Numbered from the stretch's first letter, positions 30,301 through 39,366 are shown. The stretch is 64,000 nt of DNA from Rhodothermales bacterium (GCA_022821385.1 JAJEDR010000057.1:22569-86568); one strand, 5' to 3'. Numbers and translations are program-made. Notes: generated by a model not told the origin, from the letters alone.

Positions 30301-30560
30301 TCAAACAGGGACTCCCATGTCGTGCCGGCATTGATGGTCTTCCATACGCCTCCGCTTCCTACAGCGACGTACCACACGTTATCATCGTCGGGGTGCATTG
30401 CGATGTCCGCAAGGCGTCCAGAAGTGAAGGCGGGGCCCACATTGCGTAGCTTCAGAGCCGAAAAATTGGTCTCACTGATCAAGTTATCCTGTGCTGACGC
30501 AGGCAATGCGATTAACAGCACAAGGGCCGTGAGTACACGAAGGGCGTAAGTCATTTTCAT
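27333..30560 (-). CDS. Secreted BNR/VPS10-sortilin-like repeat protein
   Basis: 1075 residues from ATG 30560, chosen because a signal peptide (MKMTYALRVLTALVLLIALP, cut near ASAQ) begins there; an earlier in-frame ATG at 30686 would bury it. The mature protein is a series of BNR/Asp-box units (SDDGGKTWKN, SVDGGDSWER, STDGGLTWTAL, SSDRGASWKKM, VDGGMEWIKV), about two seven-bladed propellers, then a C-terminal Ig-like or helical part. Members are usually annotated as glycosyl hydrolase or WD40/YVTN/BNR-like and are common in Rhodothermota and Bacteroidota. Enzyme activity is not shown; many have no known substrate. It is monocistronic. Confidence 0.85.
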   Translation of the reverse strand: MKMTYALRVLTALVLLIALPASAQDNLISETNFSALKLRNVGPAFTSGRLADIAMHPDDDNVWYVAVGSGGVWKTINAGTTWESLFDGQASYSIGALTLDPRNPHTVWVGTGENVGGRHVAYGDGIYRSDDGGKTWKNMGLKESEHISRIIVHPDNSDVIWVAAQGPLWNSGGERGLYMSVDGGDSWERTLGDDEWVGVTDVVIDPRDPAVLYAATWQRHRNVAAYMGGGPGSGLHKSTDGGLTWTALTRGIPNSNLGKIGLAISPQNPDIIYAAIELDLTTGGIFMSSDRGASWKKMSDTVSGATGPHYYQELYASPHREGTIYLMDVRTQVSHDHGRTFYRMSESDKHSDNHAIAFRADDPDYILMGTDGGLFETFDGTESWRFISNLPITQYYKVAVDDSEPFYRIFGGTQDNGSHGGPSRTDNRHGIRNADWFKTLGADGHQSATEPGNPDIIYAEAQQGRINRVDLITGEQTLIQPQAGPGEKFERYNWDAPIVVSPHSPTTLYFASYRVWKSMNRGDSWTAISGDLTRDQERISLPIMGRVQSYDNPWDFNAMSVYNTITSLAESPLQAGLLYAGTDDGLIQVTEDDGETWRTMEVGSIDGIPATAFVNNLYADLHNVDVVYAALDNHKFGDLSPYLVKSNDRGHSWTSITGNLPDRTLIWRIVQDHVNPNLLFTATEFGIYFTVDGGMEWIKVASDATISFRDITIQRRENDVVGASFGRGFFVLDDYTPLRDVSAELLSNEAHLFTPRTAKLYVERDVAGGSQGTDYFAAPNPPFGATFTYYLRESPTTLKQARKEREKEAGENDIPFPGWDALEAERNEVADKVYVIVRDESGQVAGRVAGSASKGMHRVTWNLRYPSSAVITPGSSGGGFGQGGYLATPGSYTATLVRVSDGVESVLSAPVTFQVELLRTPALAGSTPSEIAEYRTRAASLMQRVSLLSGSLTDHIDLVDAMQTAHLRAPNPSADLTTELHAARTTLLNIQLDLSGYRAKGAAGERNAPSVMSRLSVGQSGLRTTYGPTELHRQSLETGSAQLEELEAALAAFEQDMIPALTSALEATGAPPIRE

Positions 30561-30880
30561 AGATTCGGTTTGCGTAAATCCCATTAAAGATAGGTCATAT
30601 CCTTGTATCTGAACGTGATTGTGTGCGGATGAAAGATATGTCGGTTTGGGATTAATCCGATTGATCTGACGAGAATGCCTGACCACAAGTATATGATTAA
30701 CGGATAAGTAACATTGTGGGACAGCAGTTTGAAATTAGTGCCTTTTAAAGGATACTTAGGCGAAGACGCGGAACCCCCAAGCTAATACTTTCCTCAAGGA
30801 AAAAAATGTTTAGTTGGCGCTCAAACCCAATAGCAGCTTCTTGATGGTCTTACGTCTCCCCGCAATTTCACAGAGCTCAG
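30561..30880. other. Intergenic region
   Basis: 320 bp between two minus-strand genes. It should contain the BNR gene promoter close to 30561. I see no other supported feature. Confidence 0.35.
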
Positions 30881-31666
30881 TCAAATGCACGGGTTGCGCC
30901 AATCGAGGTACTGTAGGCCTGGCCCCGGCGGTGGAGGGGGCTTCGTGTAATGGCAGACTCGGCAGTAGTAGTGCAGTATATCCTTGCCACTCCGGTTCAT
31001 GGGAAAGCCCGCGTATACATCCCTGTCACACTTGGGACATGCTTTTCCGTATTCCAACTCGGATTCGCCAATATGGTAAGCGCAGGCCTCGCATTGCCAA
31101 GCGGGGCCGTATCCATCGGTATCATATCCTACAAAGGTGCCGTCGCGCCCACAGTAAGGACAGGTTTTTATTTCTCCATCAATGTAGTTGATGACATCTA
31201 CACTATTGGCCAAATCCGTTTCCGGTAAATCGGAGGCCTTACCTGTGGCGGGACGTTGTTCCAGTTTATCCGCGATCGCCTCCGCGAGGTCTATGGATTT
31301 GTACTCAGCGGCCCTTAGATAGAATAAATCCTCCGGGAGACCCGGGACCTCGGTGCCATCAAAACGAACGGGAAGAATATATTCGCGGTGTTCTTTAATC
31401 ATGCGACACAAGGCATGTTGCCTTTCGTGGCGGGGCCATGCCTTATTGACATATTCTTTCGAAATGAACATCACGACATACTCGGATTGCTGCGCAAATA
31501 TGAAATCGAAATGTTCAACCAAGCTCCTTCCCCACAGCTTGACTTCTTCAAAACGGTCATAGAAAACAGAGATTCCGCGAGCTTGGAGATGCATAGCCAC
31601 ATCCTCAACATAGTCCCGCTGCTCACCGGCGAAGGTCAAGGCTACTTGGTATTCGTGGTTATTCAT
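30881..31666 (-). CDS. TIR-domain protein with C-terminal zinc ribbons
   Basis: 261 residues. Residues ~5-125 form a TIR domain: YQVALTFAGEQRDYVEDVA, ISVFYDRFEEVKLWGRSL, EYVVMFISKEYVNKAWPRHE. The Glu in WPRHE sits where NAD-cleaving TIR domains have their catalytic Glu. The C-terminal third has four CxxC-type pairs (CPYC, CEAC, CPKC, CRVC), giving two zinc ribbons, and ends in a proline run. Bacterial TIR proteins make cyclic ADP-ribose-type signals or deplete NAD+ on infection. No ThsA-like SIR2 or macro-domain partner is present. The next gene upstream on the strand, 242 bp away, is a DUF262/DUF1524 protein, so the two may form one unit. Confidence 0.85.
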   Translation of the reverse strand: MNNHEYQVALTFAGEQRDYVEDVAMHLQARGISVFYDRFEEVKLWGRSLVEHFDFIFAQQSEYVVMFISKEYVNKAWPRHERQHALCRMIKEHREYILPVRFDGTEVPGLPEDLFYLRAAEYKSIDLAEAIADKLEQRPATGKASDLPETDLANSVDVINYIDGEIKTCPYCGRDGTFVGYDTDGYGPAWQCEACAYHIGESELEYGKACPKCDRDVYAGFPMNRSGKDILHYYCRVCHYTKPPPPPGPGLQYLDWRNPCI

Positions 31667-31907
31667 CAGTTAGAGGACTTCACCTTGTAGTAATTGTATT
31701 CGATGGGAATGAGTGATAGTTCATCAAGAATAACCAGACATCTACGAGCGGAACTACGGGACGAGGGAGGATACTTGTATATATATCGTTTGAATCCGGC
31801 CTTAAGCCTCCTGTACATTTGGACTTTGCTTGCACGGAAAGTAGTGGATCTTGCCCAACCTGGAAGAGAACATTAAGCATCCATCACTTTGCCTGGAAAG
31901 CCAAACA

Positions 31908-33599
31908 TTAACAGGTTAATTCCCAGTTTTCCTCAAGCACATCTAAAAGCTTCTTTTGCCTATTGGCTAAGTGCTCCGGCGTCCATTCAGAACTGTGGAG
32001 TACTTGAGTAGTCAGCGCATATGATGAAACGCCGCCGTTGCCGGAGAAATAAACGTTTTTCTTTCTTTCGAAATCATAATTCTGTGCTCTGGAATTTCTT
32101 CGACGATTGAGCGGGACAAGATTGGCAAGTTTATGAACCCAATCCTTCCTAGATTGCTCATCCGGCCAGACCGACTCCCACTCACTGTCTGGAGCCACGG
32201 TTTGAGGCAGTACGTGTTCTATGGTCAAAATGTTCGGATCATAGGATGCGGCACCGTCGGAAAGAAAGGTGTCTAGCCGCAGAATAAGATAATTCCGTCG
32301 TCTAGGCATAAGTTCATAAATATCCCCTCTCAAAGCGGCCCGCATTCTTTCTTTTTCCTCATCGGTTAGCTCCACAGCTTGCACGGGCAACTCAAAATTG
32401 TGCTTTCTCTCTATAGCTTTGATAACCTCACTATAGCGTTCGATACGTTTGTTAACATACAAGGCACATATGTGCATATAGGCCGCCAGTCTTTCTAACC
32501 TTCTGAAGAACCAAGCAACATATTCGGGATTGTTTCTGTTTTCTGATAAAAACAAAATGGCGGCAGGAATCCAGTCCGAGTTGTCTATCCGATTTAACCA
32601 TCGAAGATAAGTATTGACTTCTTCCGAATGGGATGTCGCCGCATAGTTACGATTCCAAACGGTTGCCAAGGCACCTGAAAATGGTTCCAATACTTTACTT
32701 ATCAATTCCTTCGGTTTTCCTACTTTGCTCAGAACATGAGCCCTAAACTCTTCGAGCAAGGATCTTTTCGCCTTTTCCTTCGCATATATCATCCTCACGT
32801 AGGAGAACAGATCGTTAAAACCGCTTCGATCAAGTTCGACTTCCATATCTTCCCAGCGCTGACTGTATTCCTCCCTTTCTTCTCCGGTGCTCAGTTGTCC
32901 GATGATTTTAGCCTTGATGATATCGGTCGGCTGAAGGTCCAGACCTCTGCTGTTCATGACGGAAAAAACGCGGAACGCCGACTGCTGGCTAGGCGTCGAT
33001 ACGACAACCAGAAAACAGCGCTGCAATAGAAACTTAGTAAATTCTGTTGTTCGCTGGAGATCGTTTCTCAGATGCTTCAATTTATCCTGCAGGTAAAGCT
33101 TGCTAATTTTCTGGATATTTATTTGCGCCTCGTTATCAAGACTTTTTTCATCCAAGTCTAGCAGATCATCAAAATTCAATCCTTGAACATACTTGAGAAA
33201 AAATTCTTGGTCCCGGTCCCTGAGAGTCAAGCGCGGCTTGGGTTTTAGTCCCGCGAATTCATTACCAGGTTCCTTTATGTATTGACACAACATGTTCCGT
33301 TGTTCCCCTTCAAATATTGAAGCCAAAGCGGATATGAGAATGGTCAAAGTGGTTAATCTCTGCTGACCATCTATTACCTCCGAGTTAGGTTGGGATTCCT
33401 GCTTAATAAGAACTATGCTGCCAAGGAAATATCCTTCCTCGGATTCAGACTTGTAAAAGCCAAAAAGGTCGTCAAAAAGCTCCAACGCCTGATCTACTGT
33501 CCACGAATATGGACGCTGGTAACGGGGAATCTTGTATTCAAAATCAGAACTGAATATTTTCGCCAATTTGTATTCAGCACCGCTAATTAATTTGCTCAT
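31908..33599 (-). CDS. DUF262/DUF1524 protein, GmrSD-like restriction factor
   Basis: 563 residues. The N-terminal DUF262 (ParB/Srx-like NTPase) shows IPRYQRPYSW at 24-33 and the DGQQR motif at 77-81. The C-terminal DUF1524 carries an HNH-type core IEHVLPQ near 465, followed by HKLANLVPL and NSRAQN. In GmrSD, the first domain uses NTP to gate DNA cleavage by the second, attacking modified phage DNA. Here both domains are in one chain, as in many single-gene GmrSD-like systems. It precedes the TIR-zinc-ribbon gene on the same strand. Spacing (241 bp) is too long to be sure of an operon. Confidence 0.85.
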   Translation of the reverse strand: MSKLISGAEYKLAKIFSSDFEYKIPRYQRPYSWTVDQALELFDDLFGFYKSESEEGYFLGSIVLIKQESQPNSEVIDGQQRLTTLTILISALASIFEGEQRNMLCQYIKEPGNEFAGLKPKPRLTLRDRDQEFFLKYVQGLNFDDLLDLDEKSLDNEAQINIQKISKLYLQDKLKHLRNDLQRTTEFTKFLLQRCFLVVVSTPSQQSAFRVFSVMNSRGLDLQPTDIIKAKIIGQLSTGEEREEYSQRWEDMEVELDRSGFNDLFSYVRMIYAKEKAKRSLLEEFRAHVLSKVGKPKELISKVLEPFSGALATVWNRNYAATSHSEEVNTYLRWLNRIDNSDWIPAAILFLSENRNNPEYVAWFFRRLERLAAYMHICALYVNKRIERYSEVIKAIERKHNFELPVQAVELTDEEKERMRAALRGDIYELMPRRRNYLILRLDTFLSDGAASYDPNILTIEHVLPQTVAPDSEWESVWPDEQSRKDWVHKLANLVPLNRRRNSRAQNYDFERKKNVYFSGNGGVSSYALTTQVLHSSEWTPEHLANRQKKLLDVLEENWELTC

Positions 33600-34359
33600 T
33601 GTTGCTCCCTTTCAGGTCACGCTGAAAAAGCTAAGACTCCCAAATATAGCCTATGTTGTGAAAATTTTTTGTGCGAATTCCGAAATCAGAATAGAGACTC
33701 ACACAAGGCTAAACCCGACTCTATCAATTTTTTCCTGTGTGTACCCAGTGTCAAAAACCAGATAAACAAAAGCTTCTTTGCCCGGCCGCGTATTCCGATC
33801 GGGCTGGACCTCATGGTCGGAATATGCAGACAGTCCTAAACGATCCGCAAGGGATAATCTAGAAGCGGTATGAATGGGCAAATTGCGACCTAGGCGTGAA
33901 TACCTCACAGGGGATTACTCTAGTGCACAGCATACCACGTAAGGCACATGTACGTACGGTAATGACTTGGCTACAATGAATTAAGCTGTGCAAGGGATGG
34001 AGGTAGGCCCTCCAATCGCTGAACGGGTGGGGGAAGTAAACCACCCGCAGCTCCGGCAATTAAGAGGCGTCGCGGTGAGCGAGTAGGGAAAGGCTGGCGT
34101 AGGAACCTGTCAGGTGTTCATCGTAGAGTCGAATGAGAATGAATCACGGAAGACGTGTCGAAAAGAGTTATATGACGGTCAAAACCGGCGTAGTATATTA
34201 ATCAAAGGACGAGGTCGGCGGGCGCCTGTTTACTGGCCAACCGGCCTTCGGCATTTACAAGACGGGATTGCAGTCTGACCCCTGTATGGAACATAGGAAC
34301 CTGTCGGAGTGATTTTACCATTTCGTTTCAGTTTGTAGTACGGAGTAAGCCTGCGGCTA
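33600..34359 (+). other. Non-coding stretch, possible group II intron remnant
   Basis: 760 bp with no supported gene. From about 33930 to 34310 the plus strand is rich in structured-looking segments (ggtaggccctcc, acgggtgg...ccacccg, tggccaaccggcc). AGGAACCTGTC occurs at 34101-34111 and again at 34295-34305. The second sits in gtatggaacataggaacctg, a phrase I associate with sequence just before group II intron reverse transcriptases. No reverse-transcriptase frame follows, so it would be a truncated relic. This rests on recall and must be tested with a covariance model. Confidence 0.25.
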
Positions 34360-35172
34360 TTAAAGGCGTCGATGGTGGAGGCAGGGCAGGCGTTCGCGCA
34401 GTTGGTCCTGGTAAGTGAAGTTCATGTCACTGCTGATTACACACGCTCGGTCTGGAGCTTGTGCGAGAATCTGTCCCCAGGGATCAATGATGACGGAGTG
34501 CCCAAAGCTTTCACGCCCGGCATTGTGACGACCAAACTGGGCAGGAGCAATCACGTAGGCAAGATTCTCAATTGCACGAGCCCGCAACAGTTCCAGCCAG
34601 TGATACGCTCCGGTCCTCCATGTGAAGGCCGAGGGTACAAAGAGAACCCGTGCACCGCGTTTCACCAGCACCCGATAAAGTTCTGGAAAGCGCAGATCGT
34701 AACAGATACTGAGTCCCATAGTGGCCCCGAATGCATTGAAGGTGACGGGATCTTTCCCCGCTGCGATGTATCTGGATTCTACAAATGAATGAGCGTCGTC
34801 TAATTGGATGTCGAACAAATGAATTTTATCATAGCGTGCGATAATTAGGCCTTCGGGTCCAAAAACCAGGCATGTGTTGGTAACCCTGTCATTGGCCGCA
34901 AGCGGAACAGTACCCCCCACGATGTAGATAGAGTTTACGCGAGCCAATTCCCGCAGCAATTGCACTGCAGGTCCGTCTTCGAGATTTTCGAGGGCGTGGA
35001 TCTTATTGCCCTCTCGATCCAGGTATGAAAAGTTCTCGGGAAGAGCCACTAGTTGTGAGCCGAGTTGCACAGCGTTCTCAATCAACAGCTTTGCCTGTTT
35101 CAGGTTGGCGTCAATGTCCTGGCTTGAGCAGAGTTGGATAGCCGCTACGTGTACGGTGTGTGGATTGATCAT
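34360..35172 (-). CDS. Nitrilase-superfamily amidohydrolase (Nit1/Nit2 type)
   Basis: 270 residues, the normal size of Nit branch enzymes. The catalytic triad can be read: Glu46 in ALPENF, Lys116 in RYDKIHLFD and Cys157 in SICYDLRFPE. The family hydrolyses small amides; the Nit branch removes deaminated glutathione or alpha-keto-amides as metabolite repair. The HLFDIQLDD segment is typical of this branch. It is cytosolic, with no signal peptide. The start region overlaps an open frame on the other strand, but the plus-strand gene begins at 35236, so the pair is divergent with a 63-bp gap. Confidence 0.85.
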   Translation of the reverse strand: MINPHTVHVAAIQLCSSQDIDANLKQAKLLIENAVQLGSQLVALPENFSYLDREGNKIHALENLEDGPAVQLLRELARVNSIYIVGGTVPLAANDRVTNTCLVFGPEGLIIARYDKIHLFDIQLDDAHSFVESRYIAAGKDPVTFNAFGATMGLSICYDLRFPELYRVLVKRGARVLFVPSAFTWRTGAYHWLELLRARAIENLAYVIAPAQFGRHNAGRESFGHSVIIDPWGQILAQAPDRACVISSDMNFTYQDQLRERLPCLHHRRL

Positions 35173-35235
35173 CGGATAAAAGGGGAATTAGTAGCGTATC
35201 ATACGACATATCTAACCAGATGCCTCCTAAAATTG

Positions 35236-36108
35236 ATGCGCACTCTAATTACAGCATTATTCGCCGTTCTTTGCCTGTTTGGCTGCAATATGGAGCAGGA
35301 GTCCGCCTATAACGGCTCTGAATCCAATAGGCTCACTGCTGGGGCAGAGGCACGGCTCTCGGCCACGGAAGGGGGGCAGATGGTACTCCGCGCAATTGAG
35401 GCACATGGGGGATTGGAGGCCTGGCACAATGCGGAGACCAGTTCCTATATCTGGGGTTTCGCGGGAGGTATGCGGTCCAGTTTGGTAGCCCACAACCGCA
35501 CTCGACAGATATATCACGATATTTTGGCCTTCGCAGATGAAGAAGTGCAAGGCCGTGTTCAAATGGCCTGGGATGGTTCAGAGGCCTGGGTTTATCCAGA
35601 TTCGCTGATGAATTCGGTGAATCCGAGATTTATGGCAACGACAGGGTACTACTTTCAATCCATTCCATTTGTCCTGGCAGATTCGGGGCTTCATTACGAG
35701 GCACTTGCTCCGGCGCTTCTGGATAGTGTAGAGCATCAGATAGTACGGGTAACATTCGGGGACGGCATAGGTGATGCATATGGTGATCACTACACGCTTT
35801 ACATTCACCCGGAAACGTATATGGTGAGTGCCCTCCGATACCGATCAACCTTTGGTCGAGGGCGCCCTACCATTGACGAGAATATGCGGGAAACTCTACT
35901 GTACTACAAAGATTACGTGACGGTTGACGGCTTGATTACCCCGACTCAGTTTGAAGGCTACGGATTTTCCGAGGGTACCCGGGGAGACCAGTACTATAGT
36001 GCAGAATCCAGTGAACACTCTTTTTCTGCGCCTTTTGATGCGACCCGTCTGGTAATGCCTGATGGGGGGCGCGTCCAACCACCGCCACCAGCAGCCAGCG
36101 AGCAGTAG
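35236..36108 (+). CDS. Lipoprotein, DUF6503-like
   Basis: 290 residues from ATG 35236; upstream codons are open but lack a signal. MRTLITALFAVLCLFGC is a lipoprotein signal with a lipobox ending in Cys-17. The mature part begins with a family-like segment (VLRAIEAHGGLEAWHNAETS) seen in DUF6503/LolA-like proteins of Bacteroidota and continues as repeated beta strands (FGDGIGDAYGDHYTLYIHPE). Such proteins are predicted to be beta-clamp lipid carriers or outer-membrane-associated factors; the role is not shown. A stem-loop follows the stop codon. Confidence 0.65.
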   Translation: MRTLITALFAVLCLFGCNMEQESAYNGSESNRLTAGAEARLSATEGGQMVLRAIEAHGGLEAWHNAETSSYIWGFAGGMRSSLVAHNRTRQIYHDILAFADEEVQGRVQMAWDGSEAWVYPDSLMNSVNPRFMATTGYYFQSIPFVLADSGLHYEALAPALLDSVEHQIVRVTFGDGIGDAYGDHYTLYIHPETYMVSALRYRSTFGRGRPTIDENMRETLLYYKDYVTVDGLITPTQFEGYGFSEGTRGDQYYSAESSEHSFSAPFDATRLVMPDGGRVQPPPPAASEQ

Positions 36109-36144
36109 CTGTATAGGCTCCTCAGGACGGGAATATGAAACAAT

Positions 36145-36182
36145 AGAGGTAGTGATCACATGACTGTTCTCATGTGACCTCT
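36145..36182 (+). terminator. Stem-loop after the DUF6503-like gene
   Basis: A perfect 8-bp stem (TCACATGA/TCATGTGA, 6-base loop) is closed by an outer AGAGG/CCTCT stem with a one-sided bulge. It starts 36 bp after the stop codon. A T-rich run (ttgtttttg) comes about 12 bases later rather than directly, so it is only a weak intrinsic terminator. Confidence 0.45.
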
Positions 36183-36457
36183 AGCGGGGCAGGTTGTTTT
36201 TGTTCAATGCTGTTCGGAATGGGAGTGGCCTAGCCATTCCGAATGCTGCCAAGTCCGATTGTAGAGAGGGTGTTGTTCTCCTGGTATACTTGTACCGCTC
36301 GTAGTAGTCGGGGCACCCATGTAGGGTACTGCACATGTTTGGGATGCGGTCATTACGAACAATGGTTCATATAGAGTCTGCCGAATAATATTTCTAAGGA
36401 ATTACTAACTTCAATATAGTGTGTTAACTTAACGGGGCATCAACCAATCTTTGAATC

Positions 36458-37963
36458 ATGGCAGGAATAGGACAAATCAACAGGCGTGAATTTATCGCCA
36501 CCACTAGCGGGGCTGCCGCGGCAGCAGCTGTATTACCTCGGCGGGTTCTTGGAGGACCCGGGCGTGTTGCGCCCAGCGACAGAATAAATGTCGCACTAAT
36601 CGGTTCTGGTACACAGGCTTTGCGCCAACTTATGAGCGACTGGCTACCAAGAGAAGACCTGAATCTGGTTGCAGTGTGTGATCCCAATACAGATTCAGAT
36701 GATTATCGTGACTGGAGCCCGCATGGTCTGCGTAATTCAGTTCGGAGATTCCTGAATAAGCCCAACTGGGGATCTGAGACAGGTATTCGGGCTGGTCTCA
36801 TGGCGGGCAAGGAAATGATAGAGGGCTACTATGCGAACGAGCGTGAGCAGGGCGACTGGAACGGACTGAAGCTCTACGCGGATTACAGGGAAATGCTGGC
36901 TGAATCGGAGGGCATTGATGCTGTGATTGATATGACGCCAGAGCACCTTCATGGTGTGGTAAACATTGCAGGCATGAAGGCAGGCAAAGCAGTGATTTCT
37001 CACAAAGTTCTGGCCAACACGCTGCATGAGGTACATCATACAGTTCGAGCGGCCAAAGAAACCGGTGTGACCACGCATTTAATGGCCTGGAATAACGATC
37101 CAGCTCTGTATCAGCTGTGGGAATGGCTTGATCAGGGTATCATCGGCAAAGTGAAGGAGGTTCATAACTGGTCGAATCGTCCGGTCTGGCCTCAAGGTTG
37201 GATGGAAAATCCTAAGGAAGCAATGTCGATTCCTGAAGGATTGGACTGGAGTCTGTGGCTGGGTTGTGTACCGGACAGGCCATACCACATAGACTATACA
37301 CACGCGTTGTTCCGGGGGTGGTTTGAGTTTGGTAGCGGTTGCTTGGGGGATATGGGGCAGTACAGTCTGTGGCGGACGTACCGAATGTTGAACCCCGGTC
37401 CCGTCGTCAGTGTTCAGGCAAATGCCGCTACAGGGGCAGTTATTGTGGGGAACCAAAGCCAGTGGCGTCGCTCAGAAGTGGCATTCCCATCAGCAAGTAC
37501 AGTGCATTTTGAGCATAAGGATCTGGACATCTTCTGGTATGATGGTGGCATGAAGCCGCGTGTGCCGGAGGGCCTACTGGCACCAGGCGAGCGTCTCCCA
37601 CGTGAAGGCGTACTGTACGTCGGAGAGTACGGCACGATCATGGGCAATAATTTTCTTGCGACTGATTTCCGCCTTTTGCCTGAGAGCCGAATGACGGCCC
37701 TACAAGGATCTATGCCTGCTGCTCGACCGGCAGAAGAGGTCAAGGATTCGGTAGACGAGTATGTGGAGGCTATCCGTGAAGGCAAGCAGAGCCGAGGCAG
37801 CTTCATTAACATCGCAGACTTGGCCGAGGCGACCTGCTTAGCCACGATTGCTTTGCGCACCGGCGAGCACATTAGTTGGGATGCTGAAAACATGAAGGTA
37901 ACCAGTGAGAATGTTCCTCACGCGCTCATGACACGTGATTATCGTGACGGCTGGGCGGTTTAG
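36458..37963 (+). CDS. Tat-exported Gfo/Idh/MocA-family oxidoreductase
   Basis: 501 residues. It starts MAGIGQINRREFIATTSGA with RR at 9-10 and an alanine-rich core, a Tat signal. The Rossmann segment is NVALIGSGTQALRQL, then VIDMTPEHLHGVV and a SHKVLAN segment where EKP is usual, so the catalytic Lys position is kept with a different neighbour. The C-terminal part (WGLSNRPVWP-like tryptophan-rich and GSGCLGDMG segments) fits the large secreted members also seen at 5478-6872. Substrate unknown. It is monocistronic. Confidence 0.85.
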   Translation: MAGIGQINRREFIATTSGAAAAAAVLPRRVLGGPGRVAPSDRINVALIGSGTQALRQLMSDWLPREDLNLVAVCDPNTDSDDYRDWSPHGLRNSVRRFLNKPNWGSETGIRAGLMAGKEMIEGYYANEREQGDWNGLKLYADYREMLAESEGIDAVIDMTPEHLHGVVNIAGMKAGKAVISHKVLANTLHEVHHTVRAAKETGVTTHLMAWNNDPALYQLWEWLDQGIIGKVKEVHNWSNRPVWPQGWMENPKEAMSIPEGLDWSLWLGCVPDRPYHIDYTHALFRGWFEFGSGCLGDMGQYSLWRTYRMLNPGPVVSVQANAATGAVIVGNQSQWRRSEVAFPSASTVHFEHKDLDIFWYDGGMKPRVPEGLLAPGERLPREGVLYVGEYGTIMGNNFLATDFRLLPESRMTALQGSMPAARPAEEVKDSVDEYVEAIREGKQSRGSFINIADLAEATCLATIALRTGEHISWDAENMKVTSENVPHALMTRDYRDGWAV

Positions 37964-38216
37964 GCATGATTCACCCACCCGGGCTGCCTGCAGTTATGCT
38001 GGATTTTGATTGGGCGGAGATGTCTTTACGGCGCGGCAGAGACGTGGTCCCAACTAGGGATGTTCCTGTGGAGAGGTAGTCTTTAGTTGTCAGCCCCTGA
38101 GGATATACTCATTCGATGGATATGTTTTCGGGTCAATGAGTAATAGCCTCCCTATAATCGCGTCTCCTTAAAGGATTGTGCAGTGCGGTCTTGTACATCA
38201 TTTTTTTGGTCTTCTA

Positions 38217-38546
38217 ATGGAATCTGGTAAACTTAAAACGTTGAGTAGGATTGGCAAGGTGTTCTATTTTGTGGGTTACGTAATCATGATGTTTTCTGTT
38301 TTGGTCGTGCTGTACAGCGTAGTGCAAGGGAGTGGTTGGGCGATGCTTATTGGTCTGGTTACCCCTCTATTTTACGGAGCGCTGATTATGGCAGGTGGCT
38401 TGCTTTTTCAGTGGCTTCCCGAAGTGTCAGAGACCTTGACGAAGATTCTGAATAACATCGAGAGATTGAACGAGGGTTTGGGGAAGTTGGCGCAACCACC
38501 AGGGGGTGATGCGTCGGTGAGAGAATCGGATGGCGAAGACAACTAG
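38217..38546 (+). CDS. Small membrane protein, tandem copy 1
   Basis: 109 residues from ATG 38217 (MESGKLKTLSRIGKVFYFVG). Two hydrophobic helices (about 15-36 and 45-66) are followed by an amphipathic helix (SETLTKILNNIERLNEGLGK) and an acidic tail. The paralogue at 38976 is about 70% identical at protein level, with near-identical second helix and C-terminus. I do not recognise the family. A Rho-independent terminator follows at 38607. Confidence 0.65.
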   Translation: MESGKLKTLSRIGKVFYFVGYVIMMFSVLVVLYSVVQGSGWAMLIGLVTPLFYGALIMAGGLLFQWLPEVSETLTKILNNIERLNEGLGKLAQPPGGDASVRESDGEDN

Positions 38547-38606
38547 TAGATGATCTGTCGAATTTCCATTCTGGCTGACGCTGGGTGTGATCAACTATTG
38601 GACTAA

Positions 38607-38633
38607 GTTGGTCAAGTGCAAACCGACTTTTTT
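38607..38633 (+). terminator. Rho-independent terminator, copy 1
   Basis: Stem GTTGGT/ACCGAC (one G-U pair), extendable to AAGTTGGT/ACCGACTT, with a 9-base loop and six Ts. It lies 60 bp after the stop of the small membrane gene. Confidence 0.75.
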
Positions 38634-38975
38634 CGGAGTTTCTTGACCTGGCGGACTCGGACTGTAGTCACGGCTCGCCATTTGAATTGGTTCATCCAAG
38701 GAATGCTCCTGCTTCATAACAGTCATCTACGCGGTCTAATCTATCAAAGGGGCATGGAACGCAGCGTATGTCCCTGCGGCCCGCCGAGTAGCGTATCATC
38801 CGGGTACGAGTACATCGCTCTAGGTTAAGGTCTTGAATCGTTCTATAAACTGAAACAGCACAATTCTGACAAAATTCAACAGGCTTGTGTGACAGTCTTT
38901 GGAAAATGTCATATTCTTGTAGAAAGGCGGATGGTAGGAAAAGTTCAGCCGTTCATCATTTTTTTGATCTTCTTC

Positions 38976-39305
38976 ATGGAATCTGGTAAGCTTAAAACGT
39001 TAAATACGATTGGCAAGGTGTTCTATTCTGTGGGTTACACACTCCTAATATTATCCGGCTTGGCCGCGCTGTATGTCATAGTGATACTGAGGGGAAGTTC
39101 GATGCTTGCTGTGCTGGTCCCCATTCTATTTTACGGAGCGCTGATTATGGCAGGTGGCTTGCTTTTTCAGTGGCTTCCGCAGGTGTCAGAGACCTTGACG
39201 AAAATTCTGAATAACATCGAGAGATTGAATAAGGCGGTGGAAAAGTTGGCACAACAACCTGAGGGTGATGCGTCGGTGAGAGAGCCGGATGGCGAAGACA
39301 TCTAG
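38976..39305 (+). CDS. Small membrane protein, tandem copy 2
   Basis: 109 residues from ATG 38976 (MESGKLKTLNTIGKVFYSVG). It has the same architecture as the gene at 38217: two helices, an amphipathic coil (SETLTKILNNIERLNKAVEK) and an acidic tail ending GEDI. The first helix and loop differ most (LLILSGLAALYVIVILRGSS), while the second helix (FYGALIMAGGLLFQWLP) is identical. This suggests one part under purifying selection and another diverging. Function unknown. Confidence 0.65.
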   Translation: MESGKLKTLNTIGKVFYSVGYTLLILSGLAALYVIVILRGSSMLAVLVPILFYGALIMAGGLLFQWLPQVSETLTKILNNIERLNKAVEKLAQQPEGDASVREPDGEDI

Positions 39306-39366
39306 TAGATTATCTGTTGGATTCCTCATTCTGTTTGAGACCGGGCGTAATCAGCTCTTGGACTAA

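Noticed and set aside
30881..31666. Thoeris system
   Set aside because: A TIR protein is present but no ThsA-like SIR2 or macro-domain gene is nearby.
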